Of a stretch of 30,526 bases of DNA, positions 30,229-30,526 are shown piece after piece. Location of the stretch: the NCBI GenBank assembly GCA_964483465.1, contig CAZABG010000022.1, positions 1-30,526 on the forward strand, in the 5' to 3' direction. How positions within the stretch are numbered: the first letter of the stretch is position 1; every line of letters begins with the position of its first letter. The notes beneath the pieces were generated by a model. That model ran no database searches. It was given only the letters and a program-made list of their open reading frames with translations, and was not told where the DNA came from. The position numbers were made by a program, and so were the translations under genes. This DNA comes from CAZABG01 sp964483465. GTDB taxonomy: Bacteria; Chlamydiota; Chlamydiia; Chlamydiales; Parachlamydiaceae.

Positions 30229-30370
30229 AACATCCGCGAAATTTTCTCGGTCGTCGACCGCAGCTATATCGTCTACGAAGGCCGCGTTATCCTTTCCGGG
30301 CAAGCCCGAGATGCTGATTCAAGACGCCGAAGCAAAGAAATACTATTTTGGTGAAAACTTCATCTATTAA
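30229..30370 (+). pseudogene. Duplicated 3' end of lptB with a frameshift
   Basis: The stretch parallels lptB 29097-29237: IREIFSVVDRSYIVYEGRVI versus AREIFSVVDRSYIVCEGRVI. A one-base insertion (TTCCGGGCAAG versus TTCCGGCAAG, about 30297-30300) breaks the frame; correcting it restores SGKPEMLIQDAEAKK and YYFGENFIY followed by TAA 30368-30370, versus SGKPEMLQHDAEAKK and YYLGENFTY. Many differences are synonymous, so it evolved for a time under protein constraint. There is no start or upstream part of the gene. It carries at most the last 46 codons. Confidence 0.9.
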
Positions 30371-30471
30371 CGATGAATTGCGCGAATAGTGGTGATATTT
30401 GCTCTGGGCATGGTTATTATTTAAAAACAAAAGAATTTTATTCACAAATAGGTGAGAAAGTATTTTCTTTT

Positions 30472-30526
30472 AGGGCAAGGGCAAGGGCAAGGGCAAGGGC
30501 AAGGGCAAGGGCAAGGGCAAGGGCAA
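30472..30526 (+). repeat. AGGGCA hexamer tandem array
   Basis: Nine perfect AGGGCA units plus one base up to the window edge; the array continues beyond. Being a multiple of three it could be coding (Arg-Ala, Gly-Gln or Gly-Lys repeats), but a TAG directly precedes it in the Gly-Lys frame and no gene is visible in 30371-30471. Confidence 0.95.

Overview
The window looks like a chromosomal segment of an environmental (Parachlamydia-type) member of the Chlamydiales. Several gene sets occur in the order I recall from Chlamydia: nfo-mviN with rpsD nearby (CT624-626), the sensor kinase/sigma-54 activator pair (CT467/468, ctcB/ctcC), and hemA-gyrB2-gyrA2-small ORF-sfhB ... kdsA ... yhbG (CT662 down to CT653). 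Genes that Chlamydiaceae lack or have reduced are also present: asnS, pseB, a ctcC with a DNA-binding domain, a family II pyrophosphatase relative, and eukaryote-like F-box/ankyrin and leucine-rich-repeat proteins. The assignment rests on gene content and remembered synteny; no search was run.

Layout. (1) 1-3087: two tandem DUF115 (Maf/MptE-like) genes; the first is cut by the window edge and carries MORN-type repeats. (2) 3088-3256: a convergent gap filled by a cloverleaf-shaped inverted repeat and a heptamer array. (3) 3257-5498 (-): asnS and nfo; nfo has an in-frame stop codon and a lost metal ligand. (4) 5552-9610: mviN/murJ, an SRPBCC protein, an F-box/ankyrin protein and a Bcr-type MFS exporter; the last three look like cargo inserted between mviN and rpsD. 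(5) 9634-13115: rpsD (-), then ctcB/ctcC (+). (6) 13306-15293 (-): hemA and pseB. (7) 15349-22024 (+): parE-parC-recX-two small ORFs-rluD, then dtd and a KH protein. (8) 22014-24515 (-): an 833-residue DHH/DHHA2 protein resembling an oversized CBS-pyrophosphatase. (9) 24753-24827 (-): tRNA-Arg(TCT) with a good promoter. (10) 24914-29237 (+): Nudix-folK-kdsA-lptC-like-lptA-like-lptB, tightly overlapping from folK onward, an LPS (Kdo synthesis plus Lpt export) operon. (11) 29238-30526: an AT-rich accessory end with a broken-looking LRR gene, a duplicated and frameshifted lptB 3' tail, and an AGGGCA hexamer array running off the window edge.

Working together: kdsA makes the Kdo precursor for LPS, and the three Lpt genes move LPS to the outer membrane. 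murJ serves peptidoglycan precursor export. parE/parC form the second type II topoisomerase. ctcB/ctcC would control sigma-54 promoters. PseB and the DUF115/Maf-like proteins could belong to a nonulosonic-acid glycosylation pathway, although they are about 11 kb apart here.

The most notable things are the lptB-tail duplication bracketing the LRR gene, the inactivated nfo, two families of intergenic inverted repeats sitting directly on stop codons, and the giant pyrophosphatase-like protein.
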